From assembly GCA_021793595.1 (NCBI GenBank), contig JAJYSL010000050.1:1-22794 (forward strand): DNA of 22,794 nucleotides. Direction: 5' to 3'. This stretch comes from Acidobacteriota bacterium. GTDB lineage: Bacteria > Acidobacteriota > Terriglobia > Terriglobales > Acidobacteriaceae. The position numbers and the translations under genes are program-made. This document shows, piece after piece, positions 1-8,201 of the stretch (position 1 is the first letter of the stretch; each line of letters begins with the position of its first letter). The notes below the pieces were generated by a model. It searched no databases. It saw only the letters and a program-made list of their open reading frames with translations, and had not been told where the DNA came from.

Positions 1-1
1 G

Positions 2-58
2 CCGGAGAAACTGCGCGGCTGCATCCTGCAGTCCGACCTGCCTTCATTTTTGCGCTGA
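2..58 (+). CDS. possible 3' end of an unidentified gene entering from the left
   Basis: From base 2 the frame reads PEKLRGCILQSDLPSFLR and stops at TGA 56-58. Only 18 residues are visible, so no family can be named. The reason for listing it is that a second place in the window (8321-8341) encodes A-E-K-L-R-G-C with an almost identical DNA stretch, and the two internal base differences (GAG/GAA, AAA/AAG) are both synonymous. That is weak evidence that this frame was translated. It could equally be chance. Confidence 0.25.
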   Translation, partial: PEKLRGCILQSDLPSFLR

Positions 59-465
59 GTCGTTACATTATTTATGCAGAGATCAATAATATCCAGATTC
101 ACGTACCCCGTGTGCAATCCGACTACACGCCCCGAGGCGCTGCCCGCACGCACCGAACGGCATAATCCACATTCAATCGCCACTCTGCGCCGCCAGATTG
201 CCACACACCTGGCCCGCTCTCTGCCCAGATGCCCCTGCTGTCTGCGACACTTCTTATCACACAGTAGTACTATTACGGTGCCAAAAAAGGCTTGCGGCCT
301 TTATCAATAGTGTTCGATTATTACGCCACGGGTGATCATAAACATGCAAAGATTCGCGTGGTAAATCAAACACTGGAGGACCGCGATCGATTGCGGGCGC
401 GTGTTCGTATCTATGATTTGTTGGGCAACGTAAAATATGATCGGAACATCTGAAGGCCTGTATTC
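59..465. other. non-coding stretch upstream of the methyltransferase gene
   Basis: No convincing gene lies here. A 78-codon plus-strand frame at 74-310 has no plausible ribosome binding site, no recognisable motif and an Arg/Pro/His/Cys-rich composition typical of out-of-frame GC-rich DNA. AT-richer DNA around 300-440 is the likely place for the promoter of the methyltransferase gene, but I see no clear -35/-10 pair. A GAAGG at 452-456 precedes the TTG start at 466 by 9 bases. Confidence 0.5.
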
Positions 466-1242
466 TTGACTACGATGGATGCTTTTGAGATCAAGAAAAA
501 GTACGGTACGGCATCGCGCGTCCTACGTGATCGAGGCGCCCTAGGGTTTGTTTCAGCGGCGCGAGAATGGAAGGCAGTCAGAGGTAAATACGTCCAATTC
601 GACGGATGCACCTTCACTCTCGACGTCGACGATCAGGACGTGAAAATTCGCTTGGTACGCAAGCAATACGAGGAGTTTGAACGTCGTGCAGTACAGCAGC
701 ACATTCTCACAGATCTTCCAGTCGTTGAGTTGGGAGGCTGCATCGGGGTGGTCGCCTGCGTTACCAGCAAAGTTCTGCGAGAGGGTATTTCCCATGTGGC
801 GGTGGAAGCGAATCCATGTGAGATTCCCATAATAGAAACGAATCGAGAGCTGAATCGCTGCGAATTTGAGATCGTGAATGCCGCAATTGCATATGATCGT
901 CCTACGGTGACTTTCTGCCCATCGCTGAGCCTTGATTCAAATTCCCTGCGCGACGATAGCGGGTCCAATGCAGTGACTGTGGATGCGATCAGTCTTCGAG
1001 ATATCGTGAACCGAAAATATATCGGCTCTTTTACATTGATCTGCGATATTGAGGGCCATGAATACGAGCTCGTGCAACATGAATTGGATGTATTGAGGCG
1101 TGCAGAGACCATCATTCTGGACACCCACGCCGGAATAATTGGTGAGGCGAAAAATGCTGAGCTATTGGAAAAGCTAAAAGAAGTTGGTTTTAAGAAGATT
1201 GACGAAGAAGCAAGCGTGCTGGTATTGAAACGTTTTGGATGA
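466..1242 (+). CDS. FkbM family SAM-dependent methyltransferase
   Basis: Predicted to transfer a methyl group from S-adenosylmethionine, probably to a hydroxyl of a sugar in the surface polysaccharide; FkbM-family enzymes are common decorators in such clusters. The 258-residue product has the FkbM landmarks in order: a SAM-binding motif I, VVELGGCIG (residues 86-94; the usual form is DVGANIG, so the Asp is Glu and Ala-Asn is Gly-Cys here), the acidic VEANP after strand 2 (113-117), and CDIEGHEYELV (193-203), matching the family's D-x-E-G-x-E block. The first 40 residues are basic, with no signal peptide, so it should be cytoplasmic. I chose TTG 466 because GAAGG lies 9 bases upstream; ATG 475 is an alternative that shortens the protein by three residues. 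It stands alone with 293 bp before the next gene. The substrate is unknown. Confidence 0.88.
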   Translation: MTTMDAFEIKKKYGTASRVLRDRGALGFVSAAREWKAVRGKYVQFDGCTFTLDVDDQDVKIRLVRKQYEEFERRAVQQHILTDLPVVELGGCIGVVACVTSKVLREGISHVAVEANPCEIPIIETNRELNRCEFEIVNAAIAYDRPTVTFCPSLSLDSNSLRDDSGSNAVTVDAISLRDIVNRKYIGSFTLICDIEGHEYELVQHELDVLRRAETIILDTHAGIIGEAKNAELLEKLKEVGFKKIDEEASVLVLKRFG

Positions 1243-1535
1243 TGACCATGACAGGATATCTTTGAAGTTTTCACCATGGCCTAGACCTTACTTTCTTTGA
1301 AAGGTCACTGAGAACTCAATGGTCGCGGAACTTTGCGCGAAGTAAGTGCTTGCTGCCCGCGCTCAACATAATCCTGTTCCATAACTCTACATCCAATGAT
1401 CGTTCCTGAAAGAACCTGGCGAGCTGCACAATACGATTTCTACTTATGCTCGAATAGTTCTACTTATCCGCATATCGACTTGCTCATGACCGAAGGCATC
1501 GTTGCTATGCGTTATGATCCGTGAGGGTGTGTCAC
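1243..1535 (+). promoter_or_regulatory. intergenic region with a direct repeat, upstream of the first beta-helix gene
   Basis: This 293-bp gap has no credible gene. It holds a small inverted repeat, GACCTT at 1284-1289 and AAGGTC at 1301-1306 (11-base loop), too weak for a terminator. It also holds two exact copies of TTCTACTTAT at 1438-1447 and 1458-1467, spaced exactly 20 bp start to start, about two helical turns. Such phased repeats are often sites for an activator or repressor dimer. Position is 70-100 bp upstream of the next start. The regulatory role is inference. Confidence 0.35.
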
Positions 1536-3170
1536 ATGATAACTGCATCAAAGTCATATCTGAGGATGCAAGAGTGCGCAGTATTTGCGATTCTCATTGC
1601 CGGTTCCACTCTCATTGGCTCATCTCCAATTGGCCGTTCGCAAAGCCTACCCAGGCTCAGTGCATCGCCGGCCAGAAGCCAGGTGATTGCGACAAACTAC
1701 CCAGGCCCTGACATTGGCGCGCAAGTGAATGCCGCATTCGCCAGTTGCGGCGGGCAGTGCAGCGTCTCAATCCCCGAGGGCACTTACGTCTATGCGACTA
1801 CGATCCAGATTCCGATTAAGACCACGGGTGGGCCCGAGCTGGTATGCGATTCAAATTCGACAACGATTCGGTACACGGGCGGCGGCGACGCGGTGGCTGC
1901 TTTTGGATTCGGAGACTCACAGGCGGGCCTCGTCATCCGAAACTGCACTATCGACGGAGGACTCTCGCAGTCCGGAGCGAATGGACTGCACCTAAGATAG
2001 TTCGGGGGAGATATGATCGAAAATATTCGAATCTTCAACTTTTCTGGCGCTGGACTACTCAACTCCGGGGCCAATGCAATTACTTTTTTTGGGGCGGATA
2101 TCGAGGCGAACGATATCGACGTTCATAACGTGGGAGTCGTGGTCAATGGGCAAGGCTGGTCGGCCAACTCAAACAAAATGTATGGCGGAACCATTGGCTA
2201 CGCTAAGAAATGGGGACTTTATGAGGACTCGGCAGAGGTCAACCAATCGTTCCCTAACGGTGGGAATATTTACGATGGTGTGGTTTTTGAAAGAAATGGC
2301 ACCAATAACGAAATGAGCGGCAACGCATTTCTGCAATGGTGCGACGGCTGCGTGATCGCGAACAGCTACCTTGAGTATTTCGGCGTAGATCATGTTCCGG
2401 AGAACATTGTCATCGGCGGCACAAACGGAGATGCAGTTGGAGGGGTCGAGGCCTCTCCGCAGGGAATCAAAGTTGTGGACAATCATTTGCTGAGCGATAA
2501 CTGCATCGATTCCATCCTGATCCTGAACGCGCGAATGGCCATCGTCGAAAACAACTCAGAAGTTGGCAATCCCACGAATTTTGTGAATATGAAGCCAAAT
2601 GTTCAGTGGTCATACGTGGGGCATAACCTCGCGCTGGCCGCGACAAATCCTGTCGTGAATTCCGACACCGGCAATACCGGGAGCGGAGTGGCACCGGGAA
2701 GCGACACCGCCAATTCCAATGCGCCCACCACGCTCGGCTATGCCTTTAACGATCTCACGGGTTATACCTCGGATCTAAGCATCGTGAACCGCCCGGGCGG
2801 AACTCACAACTTAGTCGGGCTGGACGCCAGCGGGAACCTGATCTATCAGATCTACACCAACGGTGTAGGAAAATTTCCTGGCATGATGGTGGATAATTAC
2901 GGACTCACCTTTAACACGATTCAATCTCATATCCTCACGGTTGGGGGAAACAACATGGTTACCGGAGTGCTCCAACTGATTCGCGCGGTGGCCACAACGG
3001 TGCAATTTGGCGGCCAATATAACACCCCGCCGAACTGCACGCTGACTCCGAGGCAAAACATGAACTTAGTAAGTTGGTGGGTACAAACTTCCCCGACGTC
3101 CGTCACCGTCCGTACAAATATTCCGGTTACTGCCGCGTTTACCTATCTCTGCGTCGGAGATGCAAACTAA
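1536..3170 (+). pseudogene. secreted right-handed beta-helix (pectate-lyase-like) protein, split by an in-frame TAG
   Basis: Two open frames, 1536-2000 and 2013-3170, lie in the same reading frame, separated only by TAG at 1998-2000 (codon 155). Read through, they give one protein of about 544 residues: signal peptide (K/R, then AVFAILIAGSTLIG, ending near GRSQ), the start of a right-handed beta-helix (DIGAQVNAAF, SIPEGTY), then many short Asn/Gly-rich beta-coils. The next gene is a paralogue, and its unbroken sequence runs straight across this point: GANGLHLR-stop-FGGDMIENIRI aligns with GANGIHAYYAQNMRMTNVI. One base change, for example CAG to TAG, would restore it. I chose ATG 1536 because GAGGG (1523-1527) sits 8 bases upstream; GTG 1521 and ATG 1566 are alternatives. 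Proteins of this fold bind or cleave polysaccharide, but no catalytic residues could be identified. A sequencing error or stop-codon readthrough would make it a functional gene. Confidence 0.75.
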
Positions 3171-3300
3171 CGCGGGCTCTTCAGTCTGATACTTGCCAAC
3201 AACGATCCGCACAAGTGGCCAAGAATTCTTCGCTATCGTGGATCGTGGGTGATATATTTCGCTTACCTGCTAATTATTTGATGCTAGGTGGTCAACAACC

Positions 3301-4788
3301 ATGAAGCGTTGTGCCTGGAATGTTTTCTTTCTCCTTGGGATTCTTGCCAAGGGTTCGACAGCATGCGCGGTGCAGCCGTCAATTTTGCTGCAAACCCCGA
3401 CTTTTACAATGTATGCGCCTCCCGGAAATATAGGTTATCTGGCATCCCTCGGGGTCGCAGGGGATGTCACTGGAGACGGAACACCCGACCTCGGCGACTC
3501 GAACGGCATCTTCAATGCAGCGGATTGCGGACTTGCCAATCCACCGTCCTGGTGCTCGGGCTCGGACATCGGCGCTTGGATCAATGCTGCCGTCGCGGCG
3601 GGCGCTCAGACGATCTTTATTCCTGATGGAACATACGGTTGGTCCACATCCGTTAAGATCACGCAGAGCGGCAGTCAACGGCTCACTATCGAGTGTTCCA
3701 GCAGGAGTGCTACGCTGAACTACACTGGGTCTGGAGATGCGGTTTATTGGACCAGCACCGGAAGCCCACTCACGCAGTTGAACCTCGAGAACTGCACTCT
3801 GAACGGCTCGGAAGCGCAGCCGGGAGCCAATGGAATTCACGCCTATTATGCGCAGAACATGCGTATGACCAACGTGATTCTCGAGGGCTTCCCAGCTGAC
3901 AATTTCCTAGGGCAGGGACTTATTGGAGCAACCCTCCTTGGGGACGACATCCTCCAGGCCGGTCAGTGGAACCTGAAGCTGGAGCCTGACACAGCCCACT
4001 CCTTTGCCTCGAATGCCAATCGGATCATCAGCGGCAGTCTTCAGTATGGAGGATCCGGGAACTTCTGGGATGCGGGGATATCCAGCGGCTATGGGTCGGA
4101 CACACAGAACGGGCTGATTGGCGCTGTGATGGAGATGAGTGCCAACGTTCCCCAATTCGTTATCGAGGGAACCTGGGACGACTACATCGAAAACTCTTAT
4201 ATCGAATACATCAACTTTCCGACGTCCACGGGCAACCTTTACTCCGGATGGGTGGGAAATTACGCTGGGAGCGGAGTCGGATCGGGGTCAACCTACACGG
4301 CCACCAGCTTTGTCTTTCGGGGCAACTACCTGATCACCCCGCGAGCGGCGTCCAGCTTCACGACAGCTTCCCTGTTCGTCGCGAATTCCAGCAATCTAAC
4401 CGTGCAGAGTATAACGGATGAGGGAGCGCCCACATATGGCATCTCCTTCTACTCATCGGGGTCCAATAGCGCGCCGTTCAGCTCTCAGCTCCATGTGGGA
4501 TGGCAGGCAGCCCTTTATAAGAATCCTCCCGCGACGGGATGGTTAATCCAGAACCCTGGGCAGGCTGTCGCACCCGGGCAATACCAGTGGACATCCACAG
4601 GCCCTATATTTGGCGGAAATTCGCGGGCTGGCAATGTAACGGTAACCGGCGCCGCATCAAGTGGCTGCAGCGGGATAACTTTCGGATCCACCACGGTGGG
4701 GGCTGCCTCCTGCGGCAGCCTTAGCGGAGCCGCTGGGTGCCGAGTCGAATGTATAGGCGGAGTGTTGCACTACGAGCCGTACTGGTAG
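3301..4788 (+). CDS. secreted right-handed beta-helix (pectate-lyase-like) protein
   Basis: The 495-residue product has an N-terminal signal peptide (MKR, then hydrophobic WNVFFLLGILAKGSTACA), so it should be exported to the periplasm or cell surface. Residues 88-112 (SDIGAWINAA to IFIPDGTY) are the typical entry to a pectate-lyase-3-like beta-helix, followed by Asn/Gly/Ser-rich coils to about residue 400. Residues 55-66 (DVTGDGTPDLGD) match an EF-hand/dockerin-like calcium loop, absent from the upstream paralogue. The C-terminus ends in a small domain with Cys residues and HYEPYW. AGGTGG at 3286-3291 is 9 bases before the ATG. The last 68 bp overlap the 3' end of the convergent membrane-protein gene. 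Likely job: binding, trimming or modifying the polysaccharide made by this locus; that is inference from fold and context. Confidence 0.8.
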   Translation: MKRCAWNVFFLLGILAKGSTACAVQPSILLQTPTFTMYAPPGNIGYLASLGVAGDVTGDGTPDLGDSNGIFNAADCGLANPPSWCSGSDIGAWINAAVAAGAQTIFIPDGTYGWSTSVKITQSGSQRLTIECSSRSATLNYTGSGDAVYWTSTGSPLTQLNLENCTLNGSEAQPGANGIHAYYAQNMRMTNVILEGFPADNFLGQGLIGATLLGDDILQAGQWNLKLEPDTAHSFASNANRIISGSLQYGGSGNFWDAGISSGYGSDTQNGLIGAVMEMSANVPQFVIEGTWDDYIENSYIEYINFPTSTGNLYSGWVGNYAGSGVGSGSTYTATSFVFRGNYLITPRAASSFTTASLFVANSSNLTVQSITDEGAPTYGISFYSSGSNSAPFSSQLHVGWQAALYKNPPATGWLIQNPGQAVAPGQYQWTSTGPIFGGNSRAGNVTVTGAASSGCSGITFGSTTVGAASCGSLSGAAGCRVECIGGVLHYEPYW

Positions 4789-5935
4789 CCAGCGGCGCGA
4801 GCAGAGGGGTGGCCGCTGCCAAAGCAAGAATGGCCGGTAACAGGAGCCCAAGCCTGGGTCCGCGAACCTCGATCAGGCAATAGAGCCACGAGGCCACCCC
4901 GGAAGCGATGATCGCCGCCCAGGGAAGACGGCTGATCGTTTCCTCGGCGCAGAGCGGAACGGCAATAAAAAAAAGGGGCCAGCTGTAGGCAGTCAGACGA
5001 TCGAGTGCCGACCCGGCAACGGGGGCCAGCACGAAACAGGCGAGCCCATATAGAGCACAAAAGCGGATCCATGCCGCTTTCTTTTGGGCAACTTGCGGAA
5101 GCAGAAAAAGGAATAGTCCGAATTCGCAGAACAGAGTGGCCAGCGTATACAGGGGCAGATATACGGAAAAACCACAGATGCCAATGGCCGATATTCCGCC
5201 AATGTGCGCGGGGATAGACCAGCGCGGAACCGAACAGGTATGGGGCAGCGTGTTAGCCCAAGGCTCGATTCCGAGTGCGTTGTAGGTGAAGTTGAACGGA
5301 CCCTTCAGGGCGAGATAGGCAAATTCGTTAAGGTGGTCCACATTGCCGGGACTATGCGCCGAAAGAAACTTGACAGAGACCAGGCCGGCGATGAGGCTGA
5401 GCGCTCCGATCGTCATATGGCGCAATCTCAGTTTTCCCCACGCAGCGACGCCAACAGCGATAGCGATCAAAACGACCGTCTCACGGGATAGCGCGAGTGG
5501 GAGGAGCATGACCATGGCAGCCATATACTGCGAACGCATCAGGAGAAGGACGAAGATCAGGAGCAGCAGATTATTCAGCGTATCCGGAAGCATGAATCCA
5601 CCGAACGCGATCGCCCAGAAGCTCGTGAGCGCGACAAGGGCCATTGTCTTCACTCCGGCACCGTGAGAGTTCAGAATCCAAAACAGGCTCGCGGCAAATG
5701 CAACGAAGGAGAACAGTCCGATCGCCTCAAATCCATGAAGCAGAGATAGACCAGAGAGGTGCAGCAATCGGGCGAGAAGCGGATCAAGTTGACGCTCAGC
5801 GAAGGGGCGCCGAACGGGATTACCCGAAGCCATCTCGTAATACCAGTGCGCGTCTTCGTACCGCCACAGCAGAGGCCAGCCAGCCAGAATTCCTGAAAAG
5901 ACGGCTGCGGCAATGGAACCCAGCGTACATCTCAA
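4721..5935 (-). CDS. multispanning membrane protein, GT-C-like glycosyltransferase candidate
   Basis: A protein of about 404 residues with roughly ten hydrophobic segments, last in the minus-strand group. After the first segment comes a loop with RYEDAHWYYEMASG; an acidic residue followed by Tyr in the first outside loop is typical of GT-C enzymes, which use polyprenyl-phosphate sugars. That resemblance is all that supports a function, and no family is assigned. I chose TTG 5935 because GGAGAAGG lies 4 bases upstream. The frame is open up to ATG 6028, which has no ribosome binding site and would add a very basic, non-membrane leader. The start sits 79 bp after the reconstructed end of the acyltransferase gene. 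The 3' end overlaps the convergent beta-helix gene by 68 bp. Confidence 0.7.
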   Translation of the reverse strand: MRCTLGSIAAAVFSGILAGWPLLWRYEDAHWYYEMASGNPVRRPFAERQLDPLLARLLHLSGLSLLHGFEAIGLFSFVAFAASLFWILNSHGAGVKTMALVALTSFWAIAFGGFMLPDTLNNLLLLIFVLLLMRSQYMAAMVMLLPLALSRETVVLIAIAVGVAAWGKLRLRHMTIGALSLIAGLVSVKFLSAHSPGNVDHLNEFAYLALKGPFNFTYNALGIEPWANTLPHTCSVPRWSIPAHIGGISAIGICGFSVYLPLYTLATLFCEFGLFLFLLPQVAQKKAAWIRFCALYGLACFVLAPVAGSALDRLTAYSWPLFFIAVPLCAEETISRLPWAAIIASGVASWLYCLIEVRGPRLGLLLPAILALAAATPLLAPLATSTARSATLRLYIRLGTQRLR

Positions 5936-6014
5936 CTGACCTTCTCCGTTCCCAACAGAATAGCAGGGGCTTCGTATGGGTGACCGGCGGCACTGGGTCT
6001 TCTGCCTTCTCCAG

Positions 6015-7175
6015 TCAGCCTGTAGCATCGGGATTGTCGTGACGGGTAACGAAGCGTCCTTTCAAGCGCAAAAACGGCATTTCCAGCAGGTGATAACTGA
6101 GAGCGGAGATACCCAAGAATGATGCCGAAGTCAACGGTATAGAGAAGAACATACGGAATGTGCCATCGTTTGAGCACGAACACTACAAGCAGCGGCTCGA
6201 GCAGCACGTGATAGACATAAAATCCGTAACTGTATCGCCCCAGCAGACGCAGCGGCCCGAAGTTCATACAGAGGAACAGTAGATTTCCCGGTCGAAGCGA
6301 GCAGAGAATCAATCCTCCGGCAGCGAGATCGATCAAGGTAAAGCCGTATTCCTCCATCCACGGGGTGGAGGGTGCGAGGTGGCCCGCATGAATTCCTCCG
6401 TGCAGCAGCCAAACGGCCAGCAGAGCAGCCAACGCTCCAGTGAAAAGCCTTGAGCCGGAGCGCAGCAGAGCCGATTCCTTTGGACCGCGCATCAGCAGCG
6501 CCAGCAGCCCTCCGAACAGAAAGCCGTCCGCCTGGGAGAACGTCATTCTGTAGAGGAATTCCAGATCGAGAATGCGGTGAGGCAGCAGCAGCGAGAGAAG
6601 AATGCGCAGCAACAAAACGGCGAAGATAACGGCAATACAGATGCGGATCAGGCGCTGCCGATTGTTCACTCGATAGACAACAAGCGGCCAGAGAAGATAA
6701 AACTGCTCTTCGACGGCCAGCGACCAGAAGTGTCCAATCTCGAAAGCGAAATGGCTGGTCCAGATCCTGTCGACCGCAGTTGCCCCCGCGAGAAACCTCG
6801 CGTAGTTTCCAAGGTAGAGGGGCCAGAGCATCTGCAACGGATGCCAATGCTCATGAACGAACAGAGCCGCGACAAAAATGCAGAACCAGATGAAATAAAA
6901 AAGCGGGAAAATGCGGAGGGTGCGGCGGATATAGAAATTGCGAAACCGTCTCGGCTTATTTCGATTATCGTAAAGACCGCCGGTGATCAGAAAGCCGGAA
7001 GGCACAAAAAAATGAGTACGCCCGACCAGCCGATCTATCCCATTAGTCCAGGGACATAGTGAATGGTAAAGACAGGGAAAACAGCAATGCCGCGCACACC
7101 GTCGAGAGCTGGGTACCATTCACCATGCGGAGTTGGCCGGGATACGGTGGTGTTCCGACGATTCAGCCGACTCAT
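6015..7175 (-). pseudogene. acyltransferase-3 (OafA/WecH-like) membrane O-acyltransferase, broken by three lesions
   Basis: AT3 proteins acetylate sugars of surface polysaccharides at the membrane. The family's parts are all here, but in three frames. From ATG 7175 (AAGG 7 bases upstream) the product starts with GEWYPALDGVRGIAVFPVF, the canonical AT3 N-terminus, then meets TAG at 7037-7035. The same frame resumes as IGWSGVLIF and is lost at a run of seven T (7006-7012 on the plus strand); one more T would join it to FFVPSGFLITGGLYDNR. The middle is intact, including HFWSLAVEEQFYLLWPL. Near 6112-6114 an extra G in GGG breaks the frame again: without it the protein ends ISALSYHLLEMPFLRLKGRF and stops at 6015, the usual AT3 C-terminus. 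The repaired length, about 386 residues, is normal for the family. The middle frame alone runs open to 5932. Real decay or consensus errors are both possible. Confidence 0.8.
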
Positions 7176-7325
7176 CCAAGAACCTTGAGATTGCAAGAGA
7201 CGCAAGTTTGCCTGTGTTCGGACCTGACTGCAGCCTTAGATGCAGTTCCACAGGGACCGCTGTTTACGGCTCATTCGCGGTTCACATTCCGGCAACACCA
7301 TCAACGCCGCCTTGCGCACAAAAAG

Positions 7326-8201
7326 CTAGACGGCAGCCCCAACGCGGCGCAGTTTTTTGATGATTGGAACTTCACGCTCATAGACGCGCTTGACCCCATC
7401 TCCCTTCGACTGCTCCCACAGGCGGATATCCCGCACCAGGCGGGAAATACCATTTGGTTCGAGGGAGGCTGCCTGGTCCGATCCCCACATGGCACGATCC
7501 ATCGTGATGTGACGTTCTACGCAGCAAGCCCCGAGCGCGGCTGCGCAGACGCTGGTGGGAATACCGGTTTCGTGGCCGGAATAACCAATGGGTACACCGT
7601 AGCGCGCCGCCATGGTCGGAATTGCGAACAAGTTCAGTTCGTCATAGTTCGCAGGATAGGTACTGGTGGTGTGCATCAAGATCAGATCTTCTTTACCCAG
7701 CACTTGAACCGCATGATCGATCTCGTCATAGGTGCTCATGCCGGTCGAGAGAATGACTGGCTTCCTGGTTTTGCGGATGTGCTTCAGAAGATTGTCGTCG
7801 GTGAGCGATGCAGAGGCAATTTTGTACACCGGGGGATGAAACTGCTCCAGGAAATCCACCGAGCCTTCGTCCCAGGGTGAGGCAAACCATGTCATCTTGA
7901 CGGATTTGCAGAACGCATCGATCTCCTGGTACTCCTCCTGCTCAAACTCCAACCCATATTTGAGGTCACCGTTGGTCGGACCGAACGGATTTTCACGCGG
8001 TTTTGACAGCTCATCCTGGCTATACACAACGTCGACCGTGCGCTTTTGAAACTTAACCGCATCGCAGCCAGCCGCCACAGCCACGCTGATGAGCCGTTTT
8101 GCGAGATCGATGTCGCCATTGTGGTTGATGCCGATCTCCGCGATGATGAAGCACGGTTGATCGTTACCGATAATTCTGTTGCCGAGACTGAAAGGCCTCA
8201 T
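7326..8201 (-). CDS. neuB: NeuB-family N-acetylneuraminate (nonulosonic acid) synthase, short form
   Basis: Predicted to condense phosphoenolpyruvate with N-acetylmannosamine or a related aminohexose to give a sialic-type nine-carbon acid in the cytoplasm. The 291-residue product has the NeuB barrel motifs in order: AEIGINHNG (21-29), KFQKRT (50-55), YKIAS (126-130), STGMS (152-156), GYSGHE (206-211) and ERHITMDRAMWGSDQAASLE (229-248). It ends just after KKLRRV, so the C-terminal SAF (antifreeze-like) domain of typical 340-residue NeuB, LegI and PseI proteins is missing; short versions without SAF are known, so this need not be a truncation. GAGG lies 8 bases before the ATG. It is first in the minus-strand group, 150 bp before the acyltransferase. 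No NeuA or NeuC homologue is in the window. Which nonulosonic acid it makes cannot be told from sequence. Confidence 0.88.
   Translation of the reverse strand: MRPFSLGNRIIGNDQPCFIIAEIGINHNGDIDLAKRLISVAVAAGCDAVKFQKRTVDVVYSQDELSKPRENPFGPTNGDLKYGLEFEQEEYQEIDAFCKSVKMTWFASPWDEGSVDFLEQFHPPVYKIASASLTDDNLLKHIRKTRKPVILSTGMSTYDEIDHAVQVLGKEDLILMHTTSTYPANYDELNLFAIPTMAARYGVPIGYSGHETGIPTSVCAAALGACCVERHITMDRAMWGSDQAASLEPNGISRLVRDIRLWEQSKGDGVKRVYEREVPIIKKLRRVGAAV

Noticed and set aside
74..310. 78-codon plus-strand open frame
   Set aside because: No ribosome binding site, no motif, and a composition (Arg, Pro, His, Cys) typical of non-coding GC-rich DNA.
633..1277. 214-codon minus-strand open frame opposite the methyltransferase gene
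   Set aside because: Ser/Thr/Phe-rich and motif-free; the opposite strand carries complete FkbM motifs.
5932..5935. TTGA stop-start overlap between the acyltransferase and membrane-protein genes
   Set aside because: The stop at 5932 belongs to a shifted frame; the native acyltransferase end is at 6015, so the overlap is not evidence of coupling, though the TTG start keeps a strong ribosome binding site.
1998..7037. Amber codon reassignment as explanation for the two in-frame TAG codons
   Set aside because: TAG is used as the normal stop of several intact genes here (beta-helix gene at 4788, GT4 at 17011, export gene at 19978), so general recoding is unlikely.
7059..7880. 273-codon plus-strand open frame opposite neuB
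   Set aside because: Lies antisense to the conserved NeuB barrel motifs and shows no domain of its own.
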